A stretch of DNA of 64,000 bases from Streptomyces sp. CB02923 (GTDB lineage Bacteria > Actinomycetota > Actinomycetes > Streptomycetales > Streptomycetaceae). Both the position numbers and the translations under genes were made by a program. The stretch spans positions 60,814 to 124,813 of the forward strand of contig NZ_LWKZ01000005.1 of NCBI RefSeq assembly GCF_001905005.1, read 5' to 3'. Positions 1-8,387 of the stretch are shown here, piece after piece (the stretch's first letter is position 1; each line of letters begins with the position of its first letter). Below the pieces are notes generated by a model. That model was not told where the DNA came from. It made no database searches and was given only the letters and a program-made list of their open reading frames with translations.

Positions 1-823
1 GCGGGACGACGCCGGTGGCCGGGGTGAAGCCGAGGAAGCCCGCGGTGACGTACTCGTCGGGCACGTACGCGCCGTGGCCGTCGGTCTTGGCGACCTTGTT
101 CTCGATGAGGTCGGCGTGCAGCTGCTGCCGCTTGCCGTCCCGCTCGATGGTGATCGTCGCGGGGCCGGTGGTGTCCCGGATGCTCTGCTGGAGGGCGCTC
201 CAGTCCGGTACGGGCTTGCCGTCGAAGTCGACGATCTTGTCGCCGGCGCGCAGGCCGGCGGCCTTGGCCGGGGAGTCCTTGGCGCCCGCGGTGCACTTGT
301 CGGTCTTGGCGGAGGCCGCGATGACGCAGTCCGAGACCGAGCTGACCTGGGTGGTCTGGGTGTTGATGCCGAAGCCCATCAGCACGCTCATGAAGATCAC
401 GACCGCGAGGACCAGGTTCATGAACGGCCCGGCGAACATCACGATGACGCGCTTCCAGGGCTTGCGCGTATAGAACAGCCGCTTGTCGTCTCCCGGCTGC
501 AGCTCCTCGAAGGCCGCCGAACGGGCGTCCTCGATCATGCCGCGCCAGGGAGAGGTGGAGCGGGCCTGCAGGGCGCCGTCCTCCCCCGGCGGGAACATGC
601 CGATCATGCGGATGTAGCCGCCGAGCGGTATGGCCTTGATGCCGTACTCGGTGTCGCCCTTGCGGCGCGAGAAGAGCGTCGGCCCGAAGCCCACCATGTA
701 CTGCGGCACCCGGATGCCGAACAGCTTGGCGGTGGACAGGTGCCCCAGCTCGTGCCAGGCGATCGAGAAGAGCAGGCCGACGACGAAGACGACTATGCCC
801 AGAATGGTCATCCAGGTCGTCAT
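1..823 (-). CDS. rseP: Site-2 intramembrane zinc metalloprotease (RseP/Rip1 family), C-terminus outside window
   Basis: The protein is a membrane-embedded protease of the RseP/Rip1 class, which cuts anti-sigma factors or other single-pass proteins within the membrane. Reading from the ATG at 823, the first hydrophobic segment runs straight into HELGH (the HExxH zinc site, about residues 21-25). It is followed by the GFGPTLFS and IPLGGYIRM stretches typical of the family. A second hydrophobic segment ([16 protein letters not shown], near 420-470) leads into a PDZ-like domain containing [18 protein letters not shown]. The ATG overlaps the dxr stop as ATGA, so translation is probably coupled to dxr. 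The far C-terminal part, which should carry the second catalytic Asp, lies beyond base 1. Family assignment is secure; the substrate is not known from sequence. Confidence 0.93.
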   Translation of the reverse strand, partial: MTTWMTILGIVVFVVGLLFSIAWHELGHLSTAKLFGIRVPQYMVGFGPTLFSRRKGDTEYGIKAIPLGGYIRMIGMFPPGEDGALQARSTSPWRGMIEDARSAAFEELQPGDDKRLFYTRKPWKRVIVMFAGPFMNLVLAVVIFMSVLMGFGINTQTTQVSSVSDCVIAASAKTDKCTAGAKDSPAKAAGLRAGDKIVDFDGKPVPDWSALQQSIRDTTGPATITIERDGKRQQLHADLIENKVAKTDGHGAYVPDEYVTAGFLGFTPATGVVP

Positions 824-2100
824 GCGCGAGCCTCCGATGTCGTACGGGCCGCACGGGCGGCCAGCTCACGGGCGCGGGCGCGCGCCCAGGTTTCCGCCTG
901 CAAGACGTCCGCGACCGTCAGGGAGGTTCCCCGGGCGGGCTCACCGTGCTCCGCGACCACCTCGGCGACCGTATCGACAATTCCTGTGAACGGCAGCCCG
1001 CCCTGCAAGAACGCGTCGACGCATTCCTCGTTGGCCGCGTTGAAAACGGCGGGCGCGGTGCCGCCCAGATCGCCGACATGGCAGGCCAGCGGCACGGACG
1101 GGAACGCCTCGGTGTCCAGGGGCAGGAACTCCCACTGGTGGGCCCTGGTCCAGTCGACGCCGGGGGCCGCGTCCGGCACCCGGTCGGGCCAGCCGATGCC
1201 CAGCGCGATCGGCATCCGCATGTCCGGCGGGCTGGCCTGGGCCAGGGTGGAGCCGTCCGTGAACTCCACCATCGAGTGGATGTAGGACTGCGGATGGACG
1301 ACGACCTCGATGCGCTCGAACGGCACGTCGTACAGCAGATGCGCCTCGATGACCTCCAGGCCCTTGTTGACCAGGGTCGCGGAGTTGATGGTGATGACCG
1401 GGCCCATCGCCCAGGTGGGGTGCGCGAGCGCCTGCTCCGGCGTGACGGCCGCCAGCTGCTCCTTGGTACGGCCGCGGAACGGCCCGCCGGAGGCGGTGAC
1501 GACCAGCTTGCGCACCTCCTGGCGGGTGCCGCCCAGCAGGCCCTGGAAGAGGGCGGAGTGCTCGGAGTCGACGGGGATGATCTGGCCGGGGCGCGCCGCG
1601 GCCTTCACCAGCGGGCCGCCGACGATCAGTGACTCCTTGTTGGCGAGCGCCAGCGCGCGGCCCGCGTCCAGGGCGGCGAGGGTGGGCGCGAGGCCGATGG
1701 AGCCGGTGATGCCGTTGAGGACGGTGTGGCAGGGCGAGGCGGCGAGGTCGGTGGCCGCGTCGGGTCCGGCCAGGATCTCCGGCAGCGGCTCCCCCGCCCC
1801 GTAGCGGCCGGCCAGCTCCTCGCGCAGGGCCGGCACCACGTCCTCGCGGGCCACCGCCACCGCATGGACCCGCAGCCGGTGCGCCTGCTCGGCCAGCAGC
1901 GCCACCCGGCCGCCGGCCGCGGACAGCGCGGTCACGCGGAAGCGGTCGGGGTGGCGCAGCACCAGGTCGATGGCCTGGGTGCCGATGGAGCCGGTCGAGC
2001 CGAGGATCACGATGTCACGCGGCCCGGCGCCGTTGCCGGGGAGCGGGGCGGGCGTGAAGCGCAGATGCGGGTCAGCGAGGGTGTCCGTCATGGAGACCAT
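820..2100 (-). CDS. dxr: 1-deoxy-D-xylulose-5-phosphate reductoisomerase
   Basis: This is the second enzyme of the MEP isoprenoid pathway. It converts DXP to 2-C-methyl-D-erythritol 4-phosphate with NADPH and a divalent metal in the cytoplasm. Visible hallmarks are the NADPH fold [13 protein letters not shown] near the N-terminus, [11 protein letters not shown], the metal/substrate motif [11 protein letters not shown], the catalytic-loop stretch ASGGPFRG followed by HPTWAMG, and [18 protein letters not shown]. The length of 426 aa is slightly above the usual 390-400 because of an N-terminal tail. An in-frame ATG at 2091 (MTDTLADP) is an equally possible start, and neither has a clear ribosome site. 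The stop overlaps the start of the downstream site-2 protease, a common actinomycete arrangement. Confidence 0.97.
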   Translation of the reverse strand: MVSMTDTLADPHLRFTPAPLPGNGAGPRDIVILGSTGSIGTQAIDLVLRHPDRFRVTALSAAGGRVALLAEQAHRLRVHAVAVAREDVVPALREELAGRYGAGEPLPEILAGPDAATDLAASPCHTVLNGITGSIGLAPTLAALDAGRALALANKESLIVGGPLVKAAARPGQIIPVDSEHSALFQGLLGGTRQEVRKLVVTASGGPFRGRTKEQLAAVTPEQALAHPTWAMGPVITINSATLVNKGLEVIEAHLLYDVPFERIEVVVHPQSYIHSMVEFTDGSTLAQASPPDMRMPIALGIGWPDRVPDAAPGVDWTRAHQWEFLPLDTEAFPSVPLACHVGDLGGTAPAVFNAANEECVDAFLQGGLPFTGIVDTVAEVVAEHGEPARGTSLTVADVLQAETWARARARELAARAARTTSEARA

Positions 2101-2201
2101 TGTTGCCGGTCCGGGCGGCGCCGTGAGCCGCAGGGGACTGTCGGTGACGCGTGGGACGGTACGGACAGGGAACCGGACGCTGTCGCCGTCGGCGCGGCGT
2201 G

Positions 2202-2227
2202 GCGGGGGCGGGCGGGGCCGCCCCCGC
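2202..2227 (-). terminator. Hairpin after the acyl-CoA dehydrogenase gene
   Basis: GCGGGGGC (2202-2209) pairs perfectly with GCCCCCGC (2220-2227) across a 10-nt G/C-rich loop. It lies 6 bases past the stop of the leftward acyl-CoA dehydrogenase gene. No U-tract follows, as is usual in Streptomyces. The stem is only 8 bp in very GC-rich DNA, so chance pairing is possible. Confidence 0.45.
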
Positions 2228-2232
2228 GGCGG

Positions 2233-4152
2233 TCAGCGGATCGGCCGGTGGACGTTCTCCTTCGTCGCCGGTCCGGGCGTCGCGTCGGCGATCCACGGGC
2301 CGTCGCCGCTCGGGTCCACGACGCCTTCCTCCAGCCAGGTGTAGGTACCGGTCAGCACGCCGGAGACGACCTTGCGGTCCAGGTCGTCGGTGTTGGTCCA
2401 CAGCCGGCCGAAGAGTTCGTCGACGCGGATGCGGGCCTGCCGGCAGAACGCGTCGGCGAGCTGGTGCGCCTCGCGGCCGTGGTCGTCGGTGGCGCGCAGG
2501 TGCTCGGCGCGTACGACGGCGGCGCTCATGGCGAAGAGTTCGGCGCCGATGTCGACGATCCGGCCGAGGAAGCCCTGCTTGGTCTCCATCCGGCCCTGCC
2601 AGCGCGACATGGCGTAGAAGGTGGACCTGGCCAGCTTGCGGGCGGCGCGCTCCACGTACCGCAGGTGCCCGGCGAGGTCGCCGAATTCCGCGTACGTGTT
2701 CGGCAGCTGGCCGGGTCCTGCGACCAGCTTGGGCAGCCACCGGGCGTAGAACGTGCCGGCCTTGGCGGCGGCCCTGCCCTTGTCGGCCAGGGACGTGTCG
2801 GGGTCGATGAGGTCACCGGCCACGGACAGGTGCGCGTCCACCGCCTCGCGGGCGATCAGCAGGTGCATGATCTCCGTCGAGCCCTCGAAGATGCGGTTGA
2901 TGCGCAGGTCGCGCAGGATCTGCTCGGCGGGCACGGCGCGCTCGCCGCGGGCGGCCAGTGAGGCGGCGGTCTCGAAGCCGCGGCCGCCGCGGATCTGCAC
3001 GAGTTCGTCGGCCATCAGGCAGCCCATCTCGGAGCCGTACAGCTTGGCGAGCGCGGCCTCGATGCGGATGTCGTTGCGGTCCTCGTCGGCCATCTGCGAG
3101 GCGAGGTCGACGACGGCCTCCAGGGCGAAGGTGGTGGCCGCGATGAAGGAGATCTTCGACCCGACGGCCTCGTGCCGGGCGATCGGCTTGCCCCACTGCT
3201 CGCGGGCCGCCGACCACTCGCGGGCGATCTTCAGACACCATTTGCCGGCGCCGACGCACATGGCGGGCAGCGAGAGGCGGCCGGTGTTGAGCGTGGTCAG
3301 CGCGATCTTCAGGCCGGCGCCCTCGGGCCCTATGCGGTGGGCGGCGGGCACCCGTACGCGGTGGAAGCGGGTGACGCCGTTCTCGATGCCGCGCAGGCCC
3401 ATGAAGGCGTTGCGGTGCTCGACGGTGACGCCTTCGGCGGCGGCCTCGACGACGAAGGCGGTGATGCCGCCCTTGTGGCCCTCGCTCTTCGGGACGCGCG
3501 CCATGACGACCAGGAGGTCGGCGACGACACCGTTGGTGGTCCACAGCTTCACGCCGTCGAGGACGTAGTCCTCGCCGTCGGGCACGGCCGAGGTCGCCAG
3601 CCGGGCCGGGTCGGAGCCCACGTCCGGCTCGGTGAGCAGGAACGCCGAGATGTCCGTACGGGCGCAGCGCGGCAGGAAGACGTCTTTCTGCTCCTGGGTG
3701 CCGAACTGTTTCAGCGGCTGCGGTACGCCGATGGACTGATGGGCGGAGAGCAGCGCGCCGATGGCCGGGTTGGCGGAGCCGACGAGGGCGAGCGCCTTGT
3801 TGTAGTAGACCTGGGTGAGGCCGAGGCCGCCGTACTTGGTGTCGATCTTCATGCCGAGCGCGCCGATCTCCTTGAGACCGTCGATGGTCTCGTCGGGGAT
3901 CTGCGCCTCGCGCTCGATCCGGGCGCCGTCGATCTTCGTCTCGCAGAAGTCGCGGAGCTTGGCGAGGAACTCCTCGCCGCGCTGGGCGTCCTCGTCGGCG
4001 GGGGTGGGGTGCGGGTGGATGAGGTCGAGCCGGAAGCGGCCCAGGAACAGTTCCTTGGCGAAGCTGGGCTTGCGCCAGTCCTGTTCCCGGGCGGCCTCGG
4101 CGACCTGCCGGGCCTCGCGCTCGGACACATTGCGGGTGGATGGAGCGGTCAT
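2233..4152 (-). CDS. Acyl-CoA dehydrogenase, long form with C-terminal extension
   Basis: This is an FAD-dependent acyl-CoA dehydrogenase acting on the alpha,beta bond of an acyl-CoA, probably in fatty-acid oxidation. The 639-aa protein has the N-terminal helical domain (YGGLGLTQVYYNKAL), the middle beta domain (LTEPDVGSDPA, KLWTTNG) and the C-terminal helical domain ending in RIFEGSTEIMHLLIAREAV. The Glu of FEG (about residue 423) is at the position of the catalytic base Glu376 of MCAD. About 200 extra residues follow, as in VLCAD/ACAD9-like members and many actinomycete paralogs. The ATG at 4152 is chosen over an in-frame ATG at 4242 because GAGGTGAG precedes it at good spacing. The physiological chain length cannot be read from sequence. 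Confidence 0.9.
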   Translation of the reverse strand: MTAPSTRNVSEREARQVAEAAREQDWRKPSFAKELFLGRFRLDLIHPHPTPADEDAQRGEEFLAKLRDFCETKIDGARIEREAQIPDETIDGLKEIGALGMKIDTKYGGLGLTQVYYNKALALVGSANPAIGALLSAHQSIGVPQPLKQFGTQEQKDVFLPRCARTDISAFLLTEPDVGSDPARLATSAVPDGEDYVLDGVKLWTTNGVVADLLVVMARVPKSEGHKGGITAFVVEAAAEGVTVEHRNAFMGLRGIENGVTRFHRVRVPAAHRIGPEGAGLKIALTTLNTGRLSLPAMCVGAGKWCLKIAREWSAAREQWGKPIARHEAVGSKISFIAATTFALEAVVDLASQMADEDRNDIRIEAALAKLYGSEMGCLMADELVQIRGGRGFETAASLAARGERAVPAEQILRDLRINRIFEGSTEIMHLLIAREAVDAHLSVAGDLIDPDTSLADKGRAAAKAGTFYARWLPKLVAGPGQLPNTYAEFGDLAGHLRYVERAARKLARSTFYAMSRWQGRMETKQGFLGRIVDIGAELFAMSAAVVRAEHLRATDDHGREAHQLADAFCRQARIRVDELFGRLWTNTDDLDRKVVSGVLTGTYTWLEEGVVDPSGDGPWIADATPGPATKENVHRPIR

Positions 4153-4452
4153 GAGGGGCTCACCTCGCCGCGGAGTCGGGTCTCGGAGTGGGGTCTCGGA
4201 GTGGGTCGTCGGTCTGCGGGGACCGTGCGTCCGGCCGGTCACGGGATCCGGCGTTCCGTACCGGTCGGCGCCGGGCCGGCGGGCGTACGGCGTCCCGCCG
4301 CCGTCCGGCTACCGGTCAGTGCTACTTGTGAGTCTCTACCCGTTCCGTTCGACTTGCACCAGACTTCGCGGCACGGACGCGGGCGGACGGGTGGGCGCGG
4401 GTGTCCGGATTTCGGCCGTCCGCCCACCGGGGTGCCCGTCCCCTCGGACCCT
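4153..4452. other. 300-bp intergenic region upstream of the acyl-CoA dehydrogenase
   Basis: No credible gene is seen. The stretch must hold the promoter of the leftward acyl-CoA dehydrogenase and the 3' end of the two-component operon. A relatively AT-rich patch around 4318-4345 (tcagtgctacttgtgagtct) is the likeliest promoter/operator area. I see no perfect dyad there. Confidence 0.4.
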
Positions 4453-5139
4453 TCAGCGGGCGCCCGGCGTGACCAGCCCCGTCTCGTACGCCAGCACCAC
4501 GGCCTGGGCCCTGCTGCACAGGCCCAGCTTGGCCATCGTCCGGTTCAGGTGGGTCTTCACGGTGGCCTCGCTGATGACCAGCCGGGCCGCGATCTCGGGG
4601 TTGGACAGTCCCTTGGCGGTGTGCCGCAGCACCTCCAGCTCGCGGGCGGTGAGCACCTGGAGGGGCTCCGGCCCGTCGGCCGCCTCGGGGGCGGGCTCGT
4701 CCAGCCGCTGAGCGTACGCCTCGACCAGTCTGCGGGTCACGCTCGGTGCGAAGAGCATGTCGCCGCCCGCGACGGTGGCGATGGCCGAGAGCAGCCGCTG
4801 CGGCGGGGTGTCCTTCAGGAGGAAGCCGCTGGCACCGGCGCGCAGCGCCGCGTACACGTACTCGTCGAGGTCGAAGGTGGTGAGCACCACGATGCGCGGG
4901 GCCGGTCCGCCGGACCCGGCCGCGGCCCGCAGGATGCGCTCGGTGGCCGTGATGCCGCTGACCCCGGGCATCCGGATGTCCATGAGGATCACGTCGGGGC
5001 GGTGCTCGGCGGCCAGCCGGACCGCTTCCTCGCCGTCCGGGGCCTCGCCGACCACCTCGACGCCGGGCGCGGCCCGCAGCAGGGCGGCGACGCCGGCCCG
5101 GATGAGGACCTGGTCATCGGCCACCAGCACCCTGATCAT
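4453..5139 (-). CDS. NarL/FixJ-type response regulator
   Basis: A 228-aa response regulator pairing with the upstream histidine kinase. The receiver domain shows the acidic pair in VADDQ (D8, D9), the phospho-acceptor Asp54 in LMDIRMPG, and the conserved Lys in FLLKDTPP. The C-terminal LuxR-type helix-turn-helix runs from LTARELEVLRHTAKGLSN through EIAARLVISEATVKTHLNR. The start at 5139 lies inside the 3' end of the kinase gene (26-bp overlap), so the pair is translationally coupled. The target regulon is unknown; a direct repeat upstream of the operon (6518-6562) is a candidate for autoregulation. Confidence 0.95.
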   Translation of the reverse strand: MIRVLVADDQVLIRAGVAALLRAAPGVEVVGEAPDGEEAVRLAAEHRPDVILMDIRMPGVSGITATERILRAAAGSGGPAPRIVVLTTFDLDEYVYAALRAGASGFLLKDTPPQRLLSAIATVAGGDMLFAPSVTRRLVEAYAQRLDEPAPEAADGPEPLQVLTARELEVLRHTAKGLSNPEIAARLVISEATVKTHLNRTMAKLGLCSRAQAVVLAYETGLVTPGAR

Positions 5140-6454
5140 GCTCTGTCGTCCCTTTCCGCGGCGGTGCCGGACCCGCCGCGGTGTGGACGGGCAGGGTGAG
5201 CAGCACCCGGAAGCCGCCGCCCGGAAGAGGACCGGCCCGCAGGCTGCCCCCGTAAATCCTGGCCCGCTCGCGCATCCCCAGCAACCCGTGTCCGGTGGAG
5301 ACTTGGCCGGAAGCCGCCGGTGGAACGGCCGCTCCGGAGGGCGGGGCGTGCGCGGCGCGTGCGCCGGCCGTGCCGCCGTCGTCCCGTACTTCGACCGTGA
5401 GGCGGTCGGCGCCGTGGTCGACGCGCACTTCGACGCGGGCGGTCCGCGCGTGCTTGAGGGCGTTGGTCAGCGCTTCCTGGACGACGCGGTACGCGCACTG
5501 TTCCAGCCCCGGCGCGTACGGCCGCCGCTCCCCCGTCGTGCGCAGGGCGACCGTCGGTCCCGCGGCCCGTATCCGTGCGACGGCCTCGTCGATCCGGTCG
5601 AGGCCGGGCGCCGGTTCGTAGGCGTCGGCCGCCGCGCGCCCGGCCGTCTCCCCGCGGTCCGCGGCGGCCGGTCCGCCCGTCATCTCCCGCGGGTCGACCC
5701 GCAGTACGGCGAGGAGCCGCCGCATCTCTTCCAGGGCCTCGGCGCTCGTCCCGGCGATGGTGGTCAGTGCGCGGCGGGCGGTGCCCGGGTCGGAGGCGAA
5801 GACGTATCCGGCCAGTCCGGCCTGCACGGAGATCACGGACATGTGGTGGGCGACCACGTCGTGCAGTTCACGGGCGATGCGCACCCGCTCCTCGGCGACC
5901 GCGCGCCGGGCGTTCTCCTCCTGCTCGCGGCGCAGTTGCCCGGCCATCTCGGTGAGCCGGAGGTTGCGCTCGGCGGAGGTGCGGGCGACGTTGCCGAACC
6001 AGCACAGGATCACCGGGTACAGGACGCTCTGGCCGAGCGTGGTCGCCCAGGAACTCTCGTCGCCGGTCGTTCCGGCGACGTTCCACAGCACGGCCAGCAG
6101 GACCGAGCAGCCCGCGGCGACGCGCGGCGGGCGGTGGGCGGCGACGGTGTAGAGGGCCATCAGACCGGCGAGGCTGTTGACGACGGGCCAGTAGTCCAGC
6201 GCGATGTAGCCGGACCACAGCAGGAGGACGGCCAGGCAGACGGTGACGGGCGCCTGCCTGCGGGCCGCGGTCAGCAGGTTGATCAGGCAGGTCAGCGCGG
6301 AGCCGAGGCCGTCCAGGCGCTCCCACCCGGCGGGTACGTTGTCGTGGCCGAGCAGCAGCGAGACGGTGGCGAACCCGGCCGCCACGGCCGCGTCGAGGGT
6401 CAGCGGCGGGACCCTCCGCACCCGCCGTCGCACCGCCCCGGCCACCCCGCCCAT
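5114..6454 (-). CDS. Sensor histidine kinase, HisKA_3 type
   Basis: A membrane sensor kinase of about 446 aa. The N-terminal half has five or so hydrophobic segments (for example FATVSLLLG, VCLAVLLLWSGYIALDYW, LAGLMALYTVAA, YPVILCWFGNVA). A coiled region then leads into the phospho-accepting ARELHDVVAHHMSVI (His198 from the ATG used). The HATPase_c domain shows the N-box TNALKHARTARVEV and GHGLLGMRERARIYGGSL. This is the usual architecture for NarL-type partners in actinomycetes (DesK-like). The start is uncertain: ATG 6454 and GTG 6460 are both possible and neither has a strong ribosome site. The signal it senses cannot be inferred. Confidence 0.93.
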   Translation of the reverse strand: MGGVAGAVRRRVRRVPPLTLDAAVAAGFATVSLLLGHDNVPAGWERLDGLGSALTCLINLLTAARRQAPVTVCLAVLLLWSGYIALDYWPVVNSLAGLMALYTVAAHRPPRVAAGCSVLLAVLWNVAGTTGDESSWATTLGQSVLYPVILCWFGNVARTSAERNLRLTEMAGQLRREQEENARRAVAEERVRIARELHDVVAHHMSVISVQAGLAGYVFASDPGTARRALTTIAGTSAEALEEMRRLLAVLRVDPREMTGGPAAADRGETAGRAAADAYEPAPGLDRIDEAVARIRAAGPTVALRTTGERRPYAPGLEQCAYRVVQEALTNALKHARTARVEVRVDHGADRLTVEVRDDGGTAGARAAHAPPSGAAVPPAASGQVSTGHGLLGMRERARIYGGSLRAGPLPGGGFRVLLTLPVHTAAGPAPPRKGTTEHDQGAGGR

Positions 6455-6517
6455 GCGCACGCCCGCAGCGTAGCCCCGGGCGCACGGCGGGTCGTCGAAC
6501 CGGAGGAGGTCCCGCGC

Positions 6518-6562
6518 GTACCGCGGAAGTCGTACGCCCGCACCGGGAGTACCGCGGAAGTC
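6518..6562. promoter_or_regulatory. 14-bp perfect direct repeat upstream of the two-component operon
   Basis: GTACCGCGGAAGTC occurs at 6518-6531 and again at 6549-6562, an offset of 31 bp (about three helical turns). The repeats sit 64-108 bp upstream of the kinase start on the leftward strand, where they read GACTTCCGCGGTAC. They are a plausible operator for the response regulator itself or another dimeric regulator. The rest of the 305-bp gap (6455-6759) holds only a terminator hairpin and no gene. Confidence 0.55.
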
Positions 6563-6689
6563 ACCCCCGCTTTTACACCCGTGACGGGACGCCCCGGCGG
6601 GCGCCGGACGCGTACGGTCGCAGCACAACACCCCAGACGTGCGGGGGTACGGGGGAGAACGGCGCCGCCGCACGGGGGAACGGGGGAGG

Positions 6690-6724
6690 CAACGCGCTCC
6701 GGGACAGCGTGCCGGAGCGCGTTG
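6690..6724 (-). terminator. Strong hairpin terminator after the aldehyde dehydrogenase
   Basis: CAACGCGCTCCGG (6690-6702) and CCGGAGCGCGTTG (6712-6724) form a perfect 13-bp stem with a 9-nt loop, 36 bases beyond the stop codon of the leftward aldehyde dehydrogenase. It separates that gene from the two-component operon. Confidence 0.8.
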
Positions 6725-6759
6725 CTCATGACCGGCGTGGCCGGTTTTACAGCTTGGGC

Positions 6760-8205
6760 CTAGAGGTCCAGGCCGGTCAGCACGAGCACCCGCTCGTACG
6801 TGTAGTCGTCCATCGCGAAGCGCACGCCCTCGCGCCCGACACCGGACTGCTTGGCGCCGCCGTACGGCATCTGGTCCGCGCGGTAGGACGGTACGTCGCC
6901 GACGATCACGCCGCCGACCTCCAGTGCGCGGTGCGCCCGGAAGGCGGTCTGCACGTCGTGCGTGAACACGCCCGCCTGGAGGCCGTACTTGGAGTCGTTG
7001 ACGGCCGCGAACGCCGCCTCCTCGCCGTCCACCTTCTTCAGGGTGAGGACCGGCCCGAAGACCTCCTCGCAGGCGAGGGTCGCGCCGGCGGGCACGTTTT
7101 CCAGCACGGTCGGCGCGTAGGAGGCGCCGTCCCGCTTGCCGCCCGCGAGCAGCCTGGCGCCCGCTCCGACGGCCTCGTCGACCCATGCCTCGACGCGCCG
7201 GGCGGCGTCCTCGCTGACCAGCGGACCGACCTCGGTCGCGTCGTCCGACGGGTCACCGGTGACCTGCGCGTTGACGGCGGCCACGATCTTCGGCACCAGC
7301 CGGTCGTAGACGGACGCGTCGGCGATCACCCGCTGCACGGAGATGCAGGACTGGCCGCCCTGGTAGTTGGAGAAGGTGGCGATGCGCTGCGCCGCCCAGT
7401 CCAGGTCCGTCTCGGAGGCGTAGTCGGCGAGCACCACGGCCGCGCCGTTGCCGCCCAGTTCGAGGGTGCAGTGCTTGCGCGGCACCGAGTCCATGATCGC
7501 GTAACCGACCTGCTCGGAACCGGTGAAGGAGATCACCGGCAGCCGCTCGTCCTGGACCAGCGCCGGCATCCGGTCGTTGGTCACCGGCAGGATCGACCAG
7601 GAGCCGGCCGGCAGGTCGGTCTCGGCCAGCAGCTCGCCGAGGATCAGACCGGACAGCGGGGTGGCCGGGGCCGGCTTGAGGATGATCGGCACACCCGCCG
7701 CGATGGCCGGGGCGATCTTGTGGGCGCAGAGGTTGAGCGGGAAGTTGAAGGGCGCGATGCCCAGGACCGTGCCGCGCGGGAAGCGGCGGGTCAGGGCGAG
7801 CCGTCCGGCGCCGCCCGCGTCGGTGTCCAGGCGCTGCGCGTCACCGCCGTTGAAGCGGCGGGCCTCCTCGGCCGCGAACCGGAAGACGGACACGGCACGG
7901 CCGACTTCGCCGCGGGCCCACTTCACGGGCTTGCCGTTCTCGGCGGAGATGAGCCGGGCGATCTCCTCCGTACGCTCCACCAGGCGCCGCTGCACATGGT
8001 CCAGCGCCGCGGCCCGCACATGGGCCGGGGTGGCGGCGAACGCGTCCTGCACGGCGACCGAGGCCGCGACGGCCTCCTCGGTCTGGGCCTCGGTGGGAAC
8101 GCTCACCGTGCCGACGTGACGGCCGTCCCAGGGGGAGGTGACGTCGAAGGTGTCCTCGCCGGTGGCCTGGCGACCGGCGAGCCAAAAGGCGGTGGGGGAA
8201 GTCAC
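6760..8205 (-). CDS. NAD(P)-dependent aldehyde dehydrogenase, probable succinate-semialdehyde step of GABA use
   Basis: A 481-aa aldehyde dehydrogenase. Cofactor and active-site landmarks are IAPFNFPLN, IILKPAPATP, SFTGSEQVG, the general-base Glu249 in TLELGGNG and the nucleophile Cys287 in QGGQSCIS, with EEVFGPV downstream. A GTG at 8205 starts the protein at TSPTAFWLAG. The longer open frame upstream has no family similarity. It lies directly downstream of a PucR-type regulator and a few kb from gabT. Oxidation of the succinate semialdehyde produced by GabT is therefore the likeliest role, but the protein is not a canonical GabD and other aldehydes are possible. A 13-bp terminator follows it. 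Confidence 0.88.
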   Translation of the reverse strand: MTSPTAFWLAGRQATGEDTFDVTSPWDGRHVGTVSVPTEAQTEEAVAASVAVQDAFAATPAHVRAAALDHVQRRLVERTEEIARLISAENGKPVKWARGEVGRAVSVFRFAAEEARRFNGGDAQRLDTDAGGAGRLALTRRFPRGTVLGIAPFNFPLNLCAHKIAPAIAAGVPIILKPAPATPLSGLILGELLAETDLPAGSWSILPVTNDRMPALVQDERLPVISFTGSEQVGYAIMDSVPRKHCTLELGGNGAAVVLADYASETDLDWAAQRIATFSNYQGGQSCISVQRVIADASVYDRLVPKIVAAVNAQVTGDPSDDATEVGPLVSEDAARRVEAWVDEAVGAGARLLAGGKRDGASYAPTVLENVPAGATLACEEVFGPVLTLKKVDGEEAAFAAVNDSKYGLQAGVFTHDVQTAFRAHRALEVGGVIVGDVPSYRADQMPYGGAKQSGVGREGVRFAMDDYTYERVLVLTGLDL

Positions 8206-8387
8206 AGAGGATCCCGGCCCTTCCGAAGTGGGGGTGGTACGGACGGCCCTCGCGGGCCTGGGTCCACCGTAGGGGCGGGGGGTGTCCGCGGCGTTTGTCC
8301 GGCACGGAGTAGTCGTACGGTGCGGCCCGCCGCATTGGCGTACGGGGTGCCGCGGCGCGTGCCCGGGGCCGCTGCTCCCGCCTCCGC

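Noticed and set aside
74..1285. Long rightward open frame of about 400 codons
   Set aside because: It lies antisense to the site-2 protease and dxr, both with clear family motifs. Its translation is Arg/Ala/Gly-rich without domains, a GC-rich frame artefact.
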